Assembly: GCF_036699995.1 (NCBI RefSeq)
Contig: NZ_CP144906.1
Location: 4,351,001 to 4,415,000, forward strand
Direction: 5' to 3'
Length of the DNA stretch: 64,000 bases
Source of the DNA: Clostridium beijerinckii
GTDB lineage: Bacteria > Bacillota > Clostridia > Clostridiales > Clostridiaceae
Position numbers and translations under genes: made by a program. Of this stretch, positions 46,140 through 54,957 are shown piece by piece. Within the stretch, counting starts at the first letter, position 1; each line of letters opens with the position of its first letter. The notes under the pieces are model-generated. The model had not been told where the DNA came from. It was given only the letters and a program-made list of their open reading frames with translations, and did no database searches.

Positions 46140-46255
46140 AACTACTCATATCCTTTCTAAAATAATCTCAATTTTAGTATTCTAAAAAAATTCTATAGTA
46201 TACATGGCATCAAATAGAAACTGCTGTTATAGTGGCATCGTCTTCAAAAACTATT

Positions 46256-46603
46256 TTAGTTATTTTCCATCCATCTATTCCATTCTTCTGCTTTATATCC
46301 AACTGTTGCTTCTTTACCATTTCTTACTATAGGAGTATTTATAACTTTTTGATTTTTTAATAATAATTCAGCCTTAATCTCTGCACTTCGTATATTATTA
46401 AAGTTTAATTTTACGTATTCCTTTGCCTTCGTATTTATTAATTCATTAATGCTCACTGCTTTAATTATGCTATTAAATTCACCTTTGCTCATAGGTTTTT
46501 CATTTAAATCGATAAACTGAAATTTTATATTTCTTTCTTTAAAAAATCTTTCTGCTTTTTTAGTATCAAAGCATTTTTTAGTTCCAAATATTTGTATATT
46601 CAT
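46256..46603 (-). CDS. ArsC/Spx-family thioredoxin-fold protein
   Basis: 115 residues of the arsenate-reductase-like group. N-terminal IQIFGTKKCFDTKKAERFF carries a single redox Cys (CFDTKK), with the conserved Arg-containing TPIVRNGKEATVGY near the end. A single Cys without CxxC fits YffB/ArsC-like proteins better than Spx. No ars genes nearby, so arsenate reduction is not supported by context; a glutathione-independent thiol role is possible. Confidence 0.85.
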   Translation of the reverse strand: MNIQIFGTKKCFDTKKAERFFKERNIKFQFIDLNEKPMSKGEFNSIIKAVSINELINTKAKEYVKLNFNNIRSAEIKAELLLKNQKVINTPIVRNGKEATVGYKAEEWNRWMENN

Positions 46604-46730
46604 AAATTCATTTCACCTATTTTCATTTTAATTTTCTTTAAGTCGCCTTACACAATACTCCAATCTATTGCAACTATACTTTGACTTTATATTGTGTATT
46701 AACAATTTAAAATTCGCATTATAACAAAAG

Positions 46731-46798
46731 AAAATCCTTACTCTTAATTATACACTAATTACTAGCATATCATTATCTCTAACCTCAAGTAAGGATCT
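46731..46798 (-). terminator. Possible terminator after deoD (long loop)
   Basis: ATCCTTACT near 46733 pairs with AGTAAGGAT near 46790; the loop is over 40 bases, so it is weak. The minus strand continues into TTTTCTTTTG after the stem. Confidence 0.35.
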
Positions 46799-46831
46799 TC
46801 TCTTTCAAATTACTATTTTAACTCTTTGATA

Positions 46832-47545
46832 TTAATTCTCTATTTTTGCTATAGTATCTAGAGCAACTTCCATCATATTTGTAAATGTCAATTGTCTTTC
46901 TTCTGCGCTTGTAACTTCTCCAGTTACAAAGTGATCACTTACTGTAAGTAAAGCTAATGCATTAACTCCAAATTTAGCTGCAATTGTATATAAAGCTGCT
47001 GCTTCCATCTCTACTCCTAAGCAACCAAACTTAGCCCATTTCTTCCAATCTTCATCATCATCACCATAAAATACATCAGAGCTATATATACTACCAACTT
47101 TAGGATCAAAGCCTTTTTCAACTGCTATATCGTATGCTGGTTTCAATAATTCAAAACTTGCTGTTGGCGCAAATGTTCTACCTTGAAATCTTACTAAATT
47201 AAGATTTGAATCTGTTGATGCAGACATAGCTATTATAAGATCTCTAACCTTAACTTTTTCGCTATATCCACCGCATGTTCCAACTCTTATAAGATTTTTA
47301 ACCCCATAACTTTGTATCAATTCATTTGCATATATTGAAATTGAAGGTATTCCCATTCCTGTTCCCTGAACTGAAATTTTCTTACCTTTATATGTTCCTG
47401 TAAATCCATACATACCTCTAACTTCATTATAGCAAACTACATCTTCTAAAAAGTTTTCTGCTATAAACTTTGCTCTTAAAGGATCTCCTGGTAATAATAC
47501 GCTTTCTGCAATAGCACCTTCAGGTGCATTAATATGAACACTCAT
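46832..47545 (-). CDS. deoD: Purine nucleoside phosphorylase, DeoD type
   Basis: Splits purine (deoxy)nucleosides with phosphate to base plus (deoxy)ribose-1-phosphate. 237 residues, hexameric trimer-of-dimers family: N-terminal [25 protein letters not shown], phosphate/ribose site [33 protein letters not shown] and the Asp in [11 protein letters not shown] that gives broad purine specificity. Downstream partner of deoC in the same direction, 74 bases away; GGAGG precedes the ATG. Confidence 0.95.
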   Translation of the reverse strand: MSVHINAPEGAIAESVLLPGDPLRAKFIAENFLEDVVCYNEVRGMYGFTGTYKGKKISVQGTGMGIPSISIYANELIQSYGVKNLIRVGTCGGYSEKVKVRDLIIAMSASTDSNLNLVRFQGRTFAPTASFELLKPAYDIAVEKGFDPKVGSIYSSDVFYGDDDEDWKKWAKFGCLGVEMEAAALYTIAAKFGVNALALLTVSDHFVTGEVTSAEERQLTFTNMMEVALDTIAKIEN

Positions 47546-47619
47546 TTTTTACCTCCATAATTTTAACCAAATCATTTCAATTAATGATCAATATATTTAA
47601 ACTATTTCATAATAATAAT

Positions 47620-48270
47620 TTATTTGCTTTCACTAACTATAGATATACTAGCACTAGCACCAATTCTGCTTGCTCCAGCATTTATCATATCCATAGCAGC
47701 TTTAAAGTCTCTAACTCCACCTGATGCTTTCACACCTAAATCTGGTCCAACAGTCTTTCTCATTAAAGCAATATCTTCCTTAGTTGCTCCACCACTAGAA
47801 AATCCTGTTGATGTTTTAACAAAATCAGCTTTAGCTTCTTTAGCTATTTCGCAAGCTTTAACTTTTTCTTCATCAGTTAATAAACATGTTTCAATAATAA
47901 CTTTAACTAACGCTTTTCCTTGAGCTGCATTTACAACCGCTTCTATATCTTCTTTAAGTAAACTATAATTTTTATCTTTTAATGCGCCAACATTTATTAC
48001 CATATCTATTTCAGTAGCTCCATTTTGAATGGCCTGATTTGTTTCAAAAGCTTTAGCTTCCTTTGTCATTGCACCTAATGGAAATCCAACAACTACACAT
48101 GTCTTCACATCAGTCCCCATAAGTTCAGTACTTACTAATTTTGCATAACATCCATTTACGCAAACTGAAGCAAAATTGTATTCTTTAGCTTCCTTACATA
48201 ATTTTTTTACATCCTCTACTGTTGCTTCTGGTTTTAATATTGTATGATCTATATATTTAGCTATATTCAT
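47620..48270 (-). CDS. deoC: Deoxyribose-phosphate aldolase
   Basis: Class I aldolase cleaving 2-deoxyribose-5-phosphate to acetaldehyde and glyceraldehyde-3-phosphate, the last step of deoxynucleoside breakdown. 216 residues: [19 protein letters not shown] at the start, KVIIETCLL with one catalytic Lys, and the Schiff-base Lys in [14 protein letters not shown]; Asp in [17 protein letters not shown] before ATG 48270. A dispersed-repeat copy (48302-48402) lies directly upstream, between deoC and the transporter genes. Confidence 0.96.
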   Translation of the reverse strand: MNIAKYIDHTILKPEATVEDVKKLCKEAKEYNFASVCVNGCYAKLVSTELMGTDVKTCVVVGFPLGAMTKEAKAFETNQAIQNGATEIDMVINVGALKDKNYSLLKEDIEAVVNAAQGKALVKVIIETCLLTDEEKVKACEIAKEAKADFVKTSTGFSSGGATKEDIALMRKTVGPDLGVKASGGVRDFKAAMDMINAGASRIGASASISIVSESK

Positions 48271-48301
48271 ATTTCATTACTCCTTAAATTTATTTTATAA
48301 C

Positions 48302-48402
48302 TATATATGTTACAATTCACAATGCACATTTCACAATTACGGCTAAAATTCTTTCAATGTTTCTAGAATTATGATGTAGAATTATTCTGCAACATATATA
48401 TA
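48302..48402 (+). repeat. Dispersed intergenic repeat, copy at 48.3 kb
   Basis: Ends TATATATGTTACAATTC and GCAACATATATA are inverted. The interior CACATTTCACAATTACGGCT, AAAATTCTTTCAATG and AATTATGATGTAGAATTATT matches the copy at 35937 closely. It sits between deoC and the permease gene. Confidence 0.87.
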
Positions 48403-48480
48403 ACTATAATTTGAATTAACACTCAGCACTTTCAGCGAAATTTTCGCAGTCCTGTGAAATAACAATGTTTCTTCTTTCTA

Positions 48481-49365
48481 TTAACGAGTACCTTTTTCGT
48501 AAGGAACTCCATCAGCTTTTGGTGCAACTGATTTTCCAACAAAAAGAATTAATACTACAATTGTTAAAATGTATGGTAGCATTGCAAGTATTTGCGAAGG
48601 AATAGCAAAGTTTCCGCCTCCTAATACAACTGTTAATGCTTGAGCAAATCCAAATAATAAGCAAGCTCCGTATGCGCCATGTGGAGTCCATTTACCAAAA
48701 ATAACTGCTGCTAATGCAATAAAGCCTTGACCGCTAATTGCTGTTGGAGTAAATTGTGCTATTATTGCAAGAGTCATAGATGCTCCACCAAATCCTGCAA
48801 GTATTCCAGAAATCATAACACACACGTAACGAGTTGCAGTTACACTTATTCCAAGAGTATCTGCAGCTGCTGGATGCTCTCCTACAGCACGAATACGAAG
48901 TCCCCATTTAGTTTTATATAAAATAAACCAAATGACTACTGTAATTATAAGTGCTATAAAAACTGTAATATCTACGCCAAATACTTTAGGTAATTTAGTA
49001 GCTACTGGTTTAGTCATAGTAGCTCCTTCAAATAATAATCTACATGTAAATAAAGAGAAGCCTGCACCCAATAAATTTATAGCAATACCTGATATTGTCT
49101 GATCCGCATTAAATGTTATAGATGCAACTGCATGTAATAAAGCCATTATTCCCCCTGCAATTCCTGCAGCTAAAAATCCAAGCCATGCATTTCCAGAATA
49201 ATATCCTACTGCCGCACCAGTAAATGCACCTATAGTCATCATACCTTCAATTCCGATATTTACAACTCCAGAACGCTCAGAAACAACTCCACCTAATGCT
49301 CCAAATATTAACGGTGCTGAATACATTAGTGTAATACCTATTAATAGTGCAATACTATTTAACAT
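48481..49365 (-). CDS. Nucleoside ABC transporter permease 2
   Basis: Membrane subunit of a BMP/NupN-type ABC importer. About 294 residues with some 8-9 hydrophobic segments; typical stretches are GALGGVVSERSGVVNIGIEGMM and RAVGEHPAAADTLGISVTATRY, the latter being the coupling loop of the branched-chain-transporter-like permease family. ATG 49365 follows GAGAGG by 8 bases; an in-frame GTG at 49374 is less likely. Overlaps the other permease by 11 bases. Probably imports deoxynucleosides, given deoC/deoD downstream. Confidence 0.9.
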   Translation of the reverse strand: MLNSIALLIGITLMYSAPLIFGALGGVVSERSGVVNIGIEGMMTIGAFTGAAVGYYSGNAWLGFLAAGIAGGIMALLHAVASITFNADQTISGIAINLLGAGFSLFTCRLLFEGATMTKPVATKLPKVFGVDITVFIALIITVVIWFILYKTKWGLRIRAVGEHPAAADTLGISVTATRYVCVMISGILAGFGGASMTLAIIAQFTPTAISGQGFIALAAVIFGKWTPHGAYGACLLFGFAQALTVVLGGGNFAIPSQILAMLPYILTIVVLILFVGKSVAPKADGVPYEKGTR

Positions 49366-50482
49366 TCTTTTCACCTCTCTTTAAAAGTCTATCAGCTAAA
49401 GCAGGTACAATCTTAGTTAATGCTACGAAAAATACAATAGTACCTATCATTATATTTATTATTTCCGATGGTGCACCTATAGCAGATTGTACAGATTGAC
49501 CTCCATATAGTAATCCACCATATAACAATCCTCCAAATATACAACCAATAGGTGAACTTCCTGCAATTAATGCAACTGATAATCCGTTAAATCCGTTATT
49601 TTCAAAAGCAGCCATAGTTGATAACTTATGAGGTGCTGTGCCTGTAATAGCTAGTGCTCCAGCAAGACCTGATAATGCACCTGCAATTACCATTGATTGA
49701 ATTATATTACGATTAACATTTATTCCAGCAAATTCTGCCGCATCTTTATTTAAACCAACTGCACGTAATTCATATCCTTTTGCTGATTTATATAATAAAA
49801 TCGATATAACTACAGCCATTATAATAGCAACAATAATTCCAATATTAACATCTGTCTTTAACAAAACTTCTGATAACCATTTGTGATGAGAAAGAAATTC
49901 CATTCCAGCATCAGATGTCTTCCAATTGCCAAGTATAGTAGTAAATCCAGATTCATTAATCATATAAGTACTTGTTGAATCTGGTTGGTGAAATACATCT
50001 GTAGATACAACGAAATTAGATAAATATAATGCAATCCAATTCAGCATTATACTGGTTATAACTTCATGTATCCCAAATTTCGCCTTAAGAATTCCGACAA
50101 TACCACCAAATACTGCTCCAGCAGCTACACCAGCTAAAATTACTAAAGGAATTTCTAATACTGCTGGCAAATTTAATTTTATCCCAACTATAGTTGATGC
50201 AATTGTGCCTATTATATATTGGCCCTCTGCTCCAATATTAAATAATCCTGTTTTAAAGGCAAATGCAACACTTAAACCAGTTAAAATAATAGGCGTAGCC
50301 TTAATAATTGTATTAGATATATATTTAGGTTTTGAAAAAATTCCATTAAAAAGTGCGCTAAAAGCATCTATTGAGTTATATCCTGCAATACCAAGAACTA
50401 TTGCAGAAACTACAAAACCAAAAAATATTGCAATGAATGTTGAAGTAACTGGTTTTTTAAGAATCTTTGCCACTGTTTTCAT
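49355..50482 (-). CDS. Nucleoside ABC transporter permease 1
   Basis: 375 residues with 9-10 membrane segments. Family marks: FKTGLFNIGAEGQYIIGTI, GIHEVITSIMLNWIALYLSN and LRAVGLNKDAAEFAGINVNR (coupling loop). Pairs with the other permease to form the channel. Start overlaps the ATPase gene by 26 bases; AGGAGGTAAAAGAA precedes the ATG. Confidence 0.92.
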   Translation of the reverse strand: MKTVAKILKKPVTSTFIAIFFGFVVSAIVLGIAGYNSIDAFSALFNGIFSKPKYISNTIIKATPIILTGLSVAFAFKTGLFNIGAEGQYIIGTIASTIVGIKLNLPAVLEIPLVILAGVAAGAVFGGIVGILKAKFGIHEVITSIMLNWIALYLSNFVVSTDVFHQPDSTSTYMINESGFTTILGNWKTSDAGMEFLSHHKWLSEVLLKTDVNIGIIVAIIMAVVISILLYKSAKGYELRAVGLNKDAAEFAGINVNRNIIQSMVIAGALSGLAGALAITGTAPHKLSTMAAFENNGFNGLSVALIAGSSPIGCIFGGLLYGGLLYGGQSVQSAIGAPSEIINIMIGTIVFFVALTKIVPALADRLLKRGEKNVK

Positions 50483-52007
50483 TTCTTTTACCTCCTGCCA
50501 TTAATAAACCTATTGTATTTTCATCAACTTCTCCCTGCTTAAATGTATCTACAATAGTCCCTGCATAAATTACAGCTATAGTATCAGAAACATTCATAAC
50601 TTCATCAAGTTCAAATGAAACTAACAAAACCGCTTTGCCCTTATCTCTTTCCCTTATTAATGTTTTATGAACATATTCAATTGCTCCTACATCAAGTCCA
50701 CGAGTTGGCTGCACTGCAATTAATAAGTCTGGATCATTAGCTACTTCTCTTGCAATTATAACTTTTTGCTGATTTCCTCCTGATAAACCTCTAACAGGAA
50801 TTAATTCACAATTGTCAGGTCTTATATCATATTGTTTTATCATATCTTTAGTATGAGATATAATTTCGTCTTTATTTAGGAAACCATTTTTGCAATATGG
50901 TTCGCTTTTATATTTTTCTATAACTACATTATCAGCAACACTGAAATCTAATACAAGTCCTCGCTTTTGTCTATCTTCATGTATTGTTGATACTTTATTC
51001 TTGATAACATTTTCTGTTGTAGTATTTTGTATCTCTACTCCATTTATTTTAATGGTACCGCTTTCACATTTTGTTAGGCACGTAATTGCTTCAATCAATT
51101 CCTTTTGTCCATTGCCATCAATTCCAGCAATACCAACAATTTCACCTTTATGTACTTTAAGTGATAAGTTTTTAACTGCATCTAACTTTCTTTCATCTTT
51201 TACAGTTAAATTATCTATTTCAAAGACAACTTCCTCTGGTTTTGCAGGCTCTTTATCAACAACTAACTTAACTGCATGACCTACCATCATTGTGGCAAGC
51301 TCTGATCCTGTTACCTCTTTAACATTAACAGTATCTATATATTTCCCTCTACGTATTATTGTACAGACATCAGAAGATTCCTTTATTTCTTTTAATTTAT
51401 GTGTAATTATAATTATCGTTTTTCCATCTGCTACAAGATTATTCATAATCTTTATTAAATCTTGAATTTCCTGAGGAGTAAGTACTGCTGTCGGTTCATC
51501 TAATATTAATAAATCAGCTCCACGATATAAGGCTTTTAATATCTCAATACGCTGTTGCATACCTACTGAAATATCTTCAATCTTTGCATCTGGATCTACT
51601 TCTAATCCATACTTTTTAACAATATTTAATATTTCCGCGCGGGCTTTTTTCATGTCCAATATGCCAAATTTACTTGTGATTTCACTACCTAACACTATAT
51701 TTTGTGTTACTGTAAAATTTTCAACTAACATAAAATGTTGGTGAACCATTCCTATTCCATTTTCAATGGCTATATTAGGGTTTTTTATATTTATCTTTTC
51801 ACCATTAAGATATATTTCTCCTCGGTCAGCTTGATATAATCCGTAAAGTATATTCATCAGTGTACTCTTACCTGCTCCATTTTCTCCTAATAGTGCATGA
51901 ATTGTACCTCTTTTAATATCGATATTGATATCATCTAAGGCACAGAATGAACCAAACATTTTTGTAATTCCACGCATTTGCACTGCATATTGTTTGCTAA
52001 TTTCCAT
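50457..52007 (-). CDS. Nucleoside ABC transporter ATPase (tandem domains)
   Basis: Energises the importer formed with the two permeases and the BMP lipoprotein. 516 residues with two nucleotide-binding domains: first with LLGENGAGKSTLMNIL, IEDISVGMQQRIEILKAL and LLILDEPTAVLTP; second with degenerate GIAGIDGNGQKELIEAI, RGLSGGNQQKVIIAREV and LLIAVQPTRGLDVGA, where the Walker B acid is replaced (AVQPT), a feature normal for this family (NupO/RbsA-like). GGGAGGAC precedes the ATG. Confidence 0.94.
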   Translation of the reverse strand: MEISKQYAVQMRGITKMFGSFCALDDINIDIKRGTIHALLGENGAGKSTLMNILYGLYQADRGEIYLNGEKINIKNPNIAIENGIGMVHQHFMLVENFTVTQNIVLGSEITSKFGILDMKKARAEILNIVKKYGLEVDPDAKIEDISVGMQQRIEILKALYRGADLLILDEPTAVLTPQEIQDLIKIMNNLVADGKTIIIITHKLKEIKESSDVCTIIRRGKYIDTVNVKEVTGSELATMMVGHAVKLVVDKEPAKPEEVVFEIDNLTVKDERKLDAVKNLSLKVHKGEIVGIAGIDGNGQKELIEAITCLTKCESGTIKINGVEIQNTTTENVIKNKVSTIHEDRQKRGLVLDFSVADNVVIEKYKSEPYCKNGFLNKDEIISHTKDMIKQYDIRPDNCELIPVRGLSGGNQQKVIIAREVANDPDLLIAVQPTRGLDVGAIEYVHKTLIRERDKGKAVLLVSFELDEVMNVSDTIAVIYAGTIVDTFKQGEVDENTIGLLMAGGKRNENSGKDS

Positions 52008-52089
52008 ACCAAGTCCTCCCTTAATTAATAATATGCTTTGCTAACAGTGAATCACAAGCTAGCAAAGCCATCCCTATTTCATATCTGCC

Positions 52090-52192
52090 ATATATATATT
52101 ACAATTCATTTTCCACATTTTAGCCTTAAGCCATTGCACATAGCTTTCTAGAACCTTAAATATAAATTTATCATTGCCACACATATATATTA
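52090..52192 (+). repeat. Degenerate dispersed-repeat copy
   Basis: TATATATATTACAATTC at the left and CACACATATATATTA at the right recall the ends of the family, with scattered interior matches (CACATTTTAGCC). Too diverged to be certain. Confidence 0.4.
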
Positions 52193-52203
52193 TTTAATTA
52201 TTC

Positions 52204-53262
52204 TTATTTACCAAAGCTTTTAAATGTATCTTCATTATAAGGTGGAACTATTTCACCTTTCTTAATTTTATCTTGAACTGCCATAGCTGCCTTATAAACT
52301 TCTGGATCCATGTTTTTATTTTCAGTTGGAATTCCTACTGCATTTTCTTTTAAACCATAAGTGTATGTTTTTCCACCGATTTTATTTCCACTCATAGCTT
52401 CTTTTGAAAGATTTTCAACTGCAACATTTGCAAGTTTTAATGCTGATGTTAATACATTGTCAGGAGCTAAATATGCTTGGTCACGGTCAACACCTATTGC
52501 AAACTTATTTGCTTCCTTAGCTGCTTCAATTACACCTACACCAACTCCACCTGCTGCATGGAATACGATATCGCATCCAGAAGAGAACATCTTATTTGCA
52601 ATTGCTTTACCCTTTGATGCATCAGAGAAACTTTCAGCATATTGAACATCTACACTAATATCTTTACCTAATTCTTTTGCTGCATATTGAACACCAGCTT
52701 GATATCCATATTGGAATTGATCTATAATTCCACTTTTTATACCACCAACAAATCCAACTTTACCTGTTTTTGTTGTTTTAGCTGCTATATAACCAACTAT
52801 AAATGAAGGTTCTTGTGCATTAAACATAACTCCTGTAACATTAGCTGGAGTATCATCTCCATATGAATTATCAACTATAGCATAGTTAACATCTGGATTT
52901 GATTTTGCTGCTTTTAATATTGCATCTGACATTGCAAAACCAATACCCCAAACTAATTTATTGCCGCTATCTACAACTTTATCTAGATTAGTAGCATAAT
53001 CAGATTCTTGCTTAGATTCTAAGTAACTAACTTTTGCACCCTTATTGTTTTTTTCGAAGTTTTGTAGGCCTTCCCATGAAGATTGATTAAACGATTGGTC
53101 ATTTACCCCACCTGTATCAGTTACCATAGCAACTTGATATTCTTTTGCATTGCTGCTTCCTTTGTCAGCTGTACTAGTACCGCTTCCACTTGATCCACAT
53201 CCAGCGAATAACGTTACTGTTATTGCTGAAACTGCTAATAATGATAATAATCTCTTTTTCAT
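52204..53262 (-). CDS. BMP-family nucleoside-binding lipoprotein
   Basis: Substrate-binding lipoprotein of the nucleoside importer, anchored outside the membrane. About 352 residues: signal peptide MKKRLLSLLAVSAITVTLFA with lipobox LFAGC, then the BMP domain (YQVAMVTDTGGVNDQSFNQS, VWGIGFAMSDAILKAA, VGFVGGIKSGIIDQF, CDIVFHAAGGVGVGVIEAAK). AGGAGG lies 7 bases before ATG 53262; the in-frame upstream ATG at 53304 would break the signal peptide and is rejected. First gene of the transporter operon. Confidence 0.94.
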   Translation of the reverse strand: MKKRLLSLLAVSAITVTLFAGCGSSGSGTSTADKGSSNAKEYQVAMVTDTGGVNDQSFNQSSWEGLQNFEKNNKGAKVSYLESKQESDYATNLDKVVDSGNKLVWGIGFAMSDAILKAAKSNPDVNYAIVDNSYGDDTPANVTGVMFNAQEPSFIVGYIAAKTTKTGKVGFVGGIKSGIIDQFQYGYQAGVQYAAKELGKDISVDVQYAESFSDASKGKAIANKMFSSGCDIVFHAAGGVGVGVIEAAKEANKFAIGVDRDQAYLAPDNVLTSALKLANVAVENLSKEAMSGNKIGGKTYTYGLKENAVGIPTENKNMDPEVYKAAMAVQDKIKKGEIVPPYNEDTFKSFGK

Positions 53263-53303
53263 TAACCTTCCTCCTAAAATATAAGAATTAATATTTAAAC
53301 TCA

Positions 53304-53316
53304 TGGATAATATCCA
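53304..53316. promoter_or_regulatory. Candidate operator upstream of bmp lipoprotein gene
   Basis: TGGATAATATCCA is an odd-centred palindrome (TGGAT AAT ATCCA) about 42 bases before the lipoprotein start codon, where a repressor could block the operon. Also GAATATGTATTC lies at 53396-53407. Assigned by symmetry and position only; the LacI gene upstream is the candidate binder. Confidence 0.4.
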
Positions 53317-53420
53317 CGATTTAAATTTAATAAAACAATTATTATAAATATTCTTCTAATTAATTATATTTATAATATGTTGACTTTAATATTACGAATA
53401 TGTATTCAACTTGTGCCTAT

Positions 53421-53517
53421 GTATATATGTTGTAATGCACAATTCACAATTACCACTAAAATTCTTGCAATCTTTTTTTAAATTATGATGAAGAATTACT
53501 TTTGCAGCGTATATATA
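53421..53517 (+). repeat. Dispersed intergenic repeat, copy at 53.4 kb
   Basis: GTATATATGTTGTAATG and GCAGCGTATATATA at the ends, CACAATTACCACTAAAATTC and AAATTATGATGAAGAATTAC inside. It lies between the LacI gene stop and the transporter operon. With 48302 it brackets the ABC transporter genes in direct orientation. Confidence 0.8.
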
Positions 53518-53520
53518 AAT

Positions 53521-54537
53521 TTATATCTTTTTCTCTGAACCTTTAACTACAATTTGTGGTGCAATTATCCTTCTTCTTACACTATCATCCTCATTGTTGC
53601 TAATAATATCAAACAGCATATCCATAGAAGATCTCCCTAACTCAATCGGACAATCTTCCATATATGTAATATTTAATCCTACCATATCTAAAAAGTCAAT
53701 TTTATCAAACCCCACTATAGCCAAGTCCTTAGGAATGTCCTTATTCTCTTCTTTTAGAGCTTTTATAACTCCCATCGTCATCATGTTACTGCAGACAACT
53801 AATGCTGTAGGACGGTCTTTTTCTTTAAGCAATTTTTTAGTTAATTCATATGCCTTATCTAATTTAAAATCTCCATATAAAACATATTTACTGCAAAAAT
53901 CAATATCATTTTCTTTTAGTGCTCTTTTATAGCCCTCTAATCTATCCATTACTGGTTCTGAACTCAATAACCCTGTCATTATTCCAATCTTAGTATGACC
54001 TTCTTTAATTAGCAGGTTTGTTGCCTCAAATCCACCTTTTATATTATCTACAAAAACTCCATTTAACTTTGTAAATTTAACATCAGCCGAAACTAATATT
54101 ATAGGAATATTTAAAGTATTTATTGTTTTAATATAATTTTCATTGAACTTTTCTTCACCAAATCCTGGGGTCATTATAATTCCTTTAATTCTTTGTTCTT
54201 TAAGCAATTTGAGAGCACGCACTTCCTTCTCTAAATAATTATCTGTATTAAACAAAATTATATTCAGATTATTTCTTTCTGCTCTCTCACTTACTCCTTT
54301 TATAATTTCTCCAAAATATGCATTGGTTATATCTGGAACGATAACTCCTATAGTATTAGTCTCGCATTTCGACAAACTTCTTGCAATTGCACTCGGTGTA
54401 TAATTCATTTCTTTTATTGCGACTAATATTCTTTGCCTAGTTTCTTCTTTTACATAACCTGAATTATTAAGAACTCTTGAAACTGTTGCCGAGGATACTT
54501 TAGCCCTTTTCGCAATATCATTTATAGTAACTGACAT
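53521..54537 (-). CDS. LacI-family transcriptional regulator
   Basis: About 338 residues: N-terminal SVTINDIAKRAKVSSATVSR helix-turn-helix with hinge helix MNYTPSAIARSLSK, then a periplasmic-binding-protein-like effector domain (TIGVIVPDITNAYFGEIIKG, ILVSADVKFTKLNGVFVDN). ATG 54537 follows GAGGTGGGG; the upstream in-frame ATG at 54576 is rejected. Located directly before the nucleoside transporter operon, which it probably controls in response to a nucleoside, ribose- or deoxyribose-derived signal. Confidence 0.92.
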   Translation of the reverse strand: MSVTINDIAKRAKVSSATVSRVLNNSGYVKEETRQRILVAIKEMNYTPSAIARSLSKCETNTIGVIVPDITNAYFGEIIKGVSERAERNNLNIILFNTDNYLEKEVRALKLLKEQRIKGIIMTPGFGEEKFNENYIKTINTLNIPIILVSADVKFTKLNGVFVDNIKGGFEATNLLIKEGHTKIGIMTGLLSSEPVMDRLEGYKRALKENDIDFCSKYVLYGDFKLDKAYELTKKLLKEKDRPTALVVCSNMMTMGVIKALKEENKDIPKDLAIVGFDKIDFLDMVGLNITYMEDCPIELGRSSMDMLFDIISNNEDDSVRRRIIAPQIVVKGSEKKI

Positions 54538-54698
54538 AACACCCCACCTCGTCAAATTTTTTTCATAATCCATCAAAATTTATTCCATTATTAAAATTAA
54601 ATCGTGAAATACTATTATTATAGACCAGATTAATTTATAACTTAAATTCTTAATTTCTAAGGCTTTAAGCCAAGTTATTTTTAAAGTCGAACTATTTA

Positions 54699-54712
54699 TG
54701 GTATCGCTTCCA
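54699..54712. promoter_or_regulatory. cre-like / LacI-type operator upstream of LacI gene
   Basis: TGGTATCGCTTCCA: TGG...CG...CCA symmetry around a central CG, as in CcpA cre and other LacI-family sites, with a few asymmetric positions. It lies about 160 bases before the LacI start codon; autoregulation or catabolite repression is possible. Confidence 0.45.
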
Positions 54713-54914
54713 CACTTATAATAATATATTAGGAATATGATGTCAATATTCATAGTTTCATTGATTTCACTATAATATTTATCAATACTATATGCTATTT
54801 ATCTTCATTTTAAGCCATTCTATGTCTATACTAGTATAAATTATGATATGTATATTTACAAACTTTTTTTATTAATATAATTTTATTTCACTCTTCTCTA
54901 GGTATATATTAAAA

Positions 54915-54949
54915 GAGTGATTTAAAGTATTTTTATACTTAAACCACTC
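54915..54949 (-). terminator. Terminator of the lrp-aminotransferase operon
   Basis: GAGTGATTTAAAGTAT (54915-54930) pairs with ATACTTAAACCACTC (54935-54949) with one mismatch around TTTT; the minus strand then reads TTTTAAT. It begins 9 bases beyond the aminotransferase stop. Confidence 0.8.
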
Positions 54950-54957
54950 CATTTTTA

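Larger units (their letters stand above)
54538..54957. other. Intergenic region upstream of LacI gene
   Basis: 420 bases. Carries a cre/LacI-type operator candidate (54699-54712) and, at its right end, the terminator of the aminotransferase operon (54915-54949). Nothing else recognised. Confidence 0.5.

Noticed and set aside
45949..46185. 78-codon plus-strand frame
   Set aside because: Hydrophobic translation without ribosome binding site; the minus strand at the same place holds a better small ORF with ribosome binding site and terminator.
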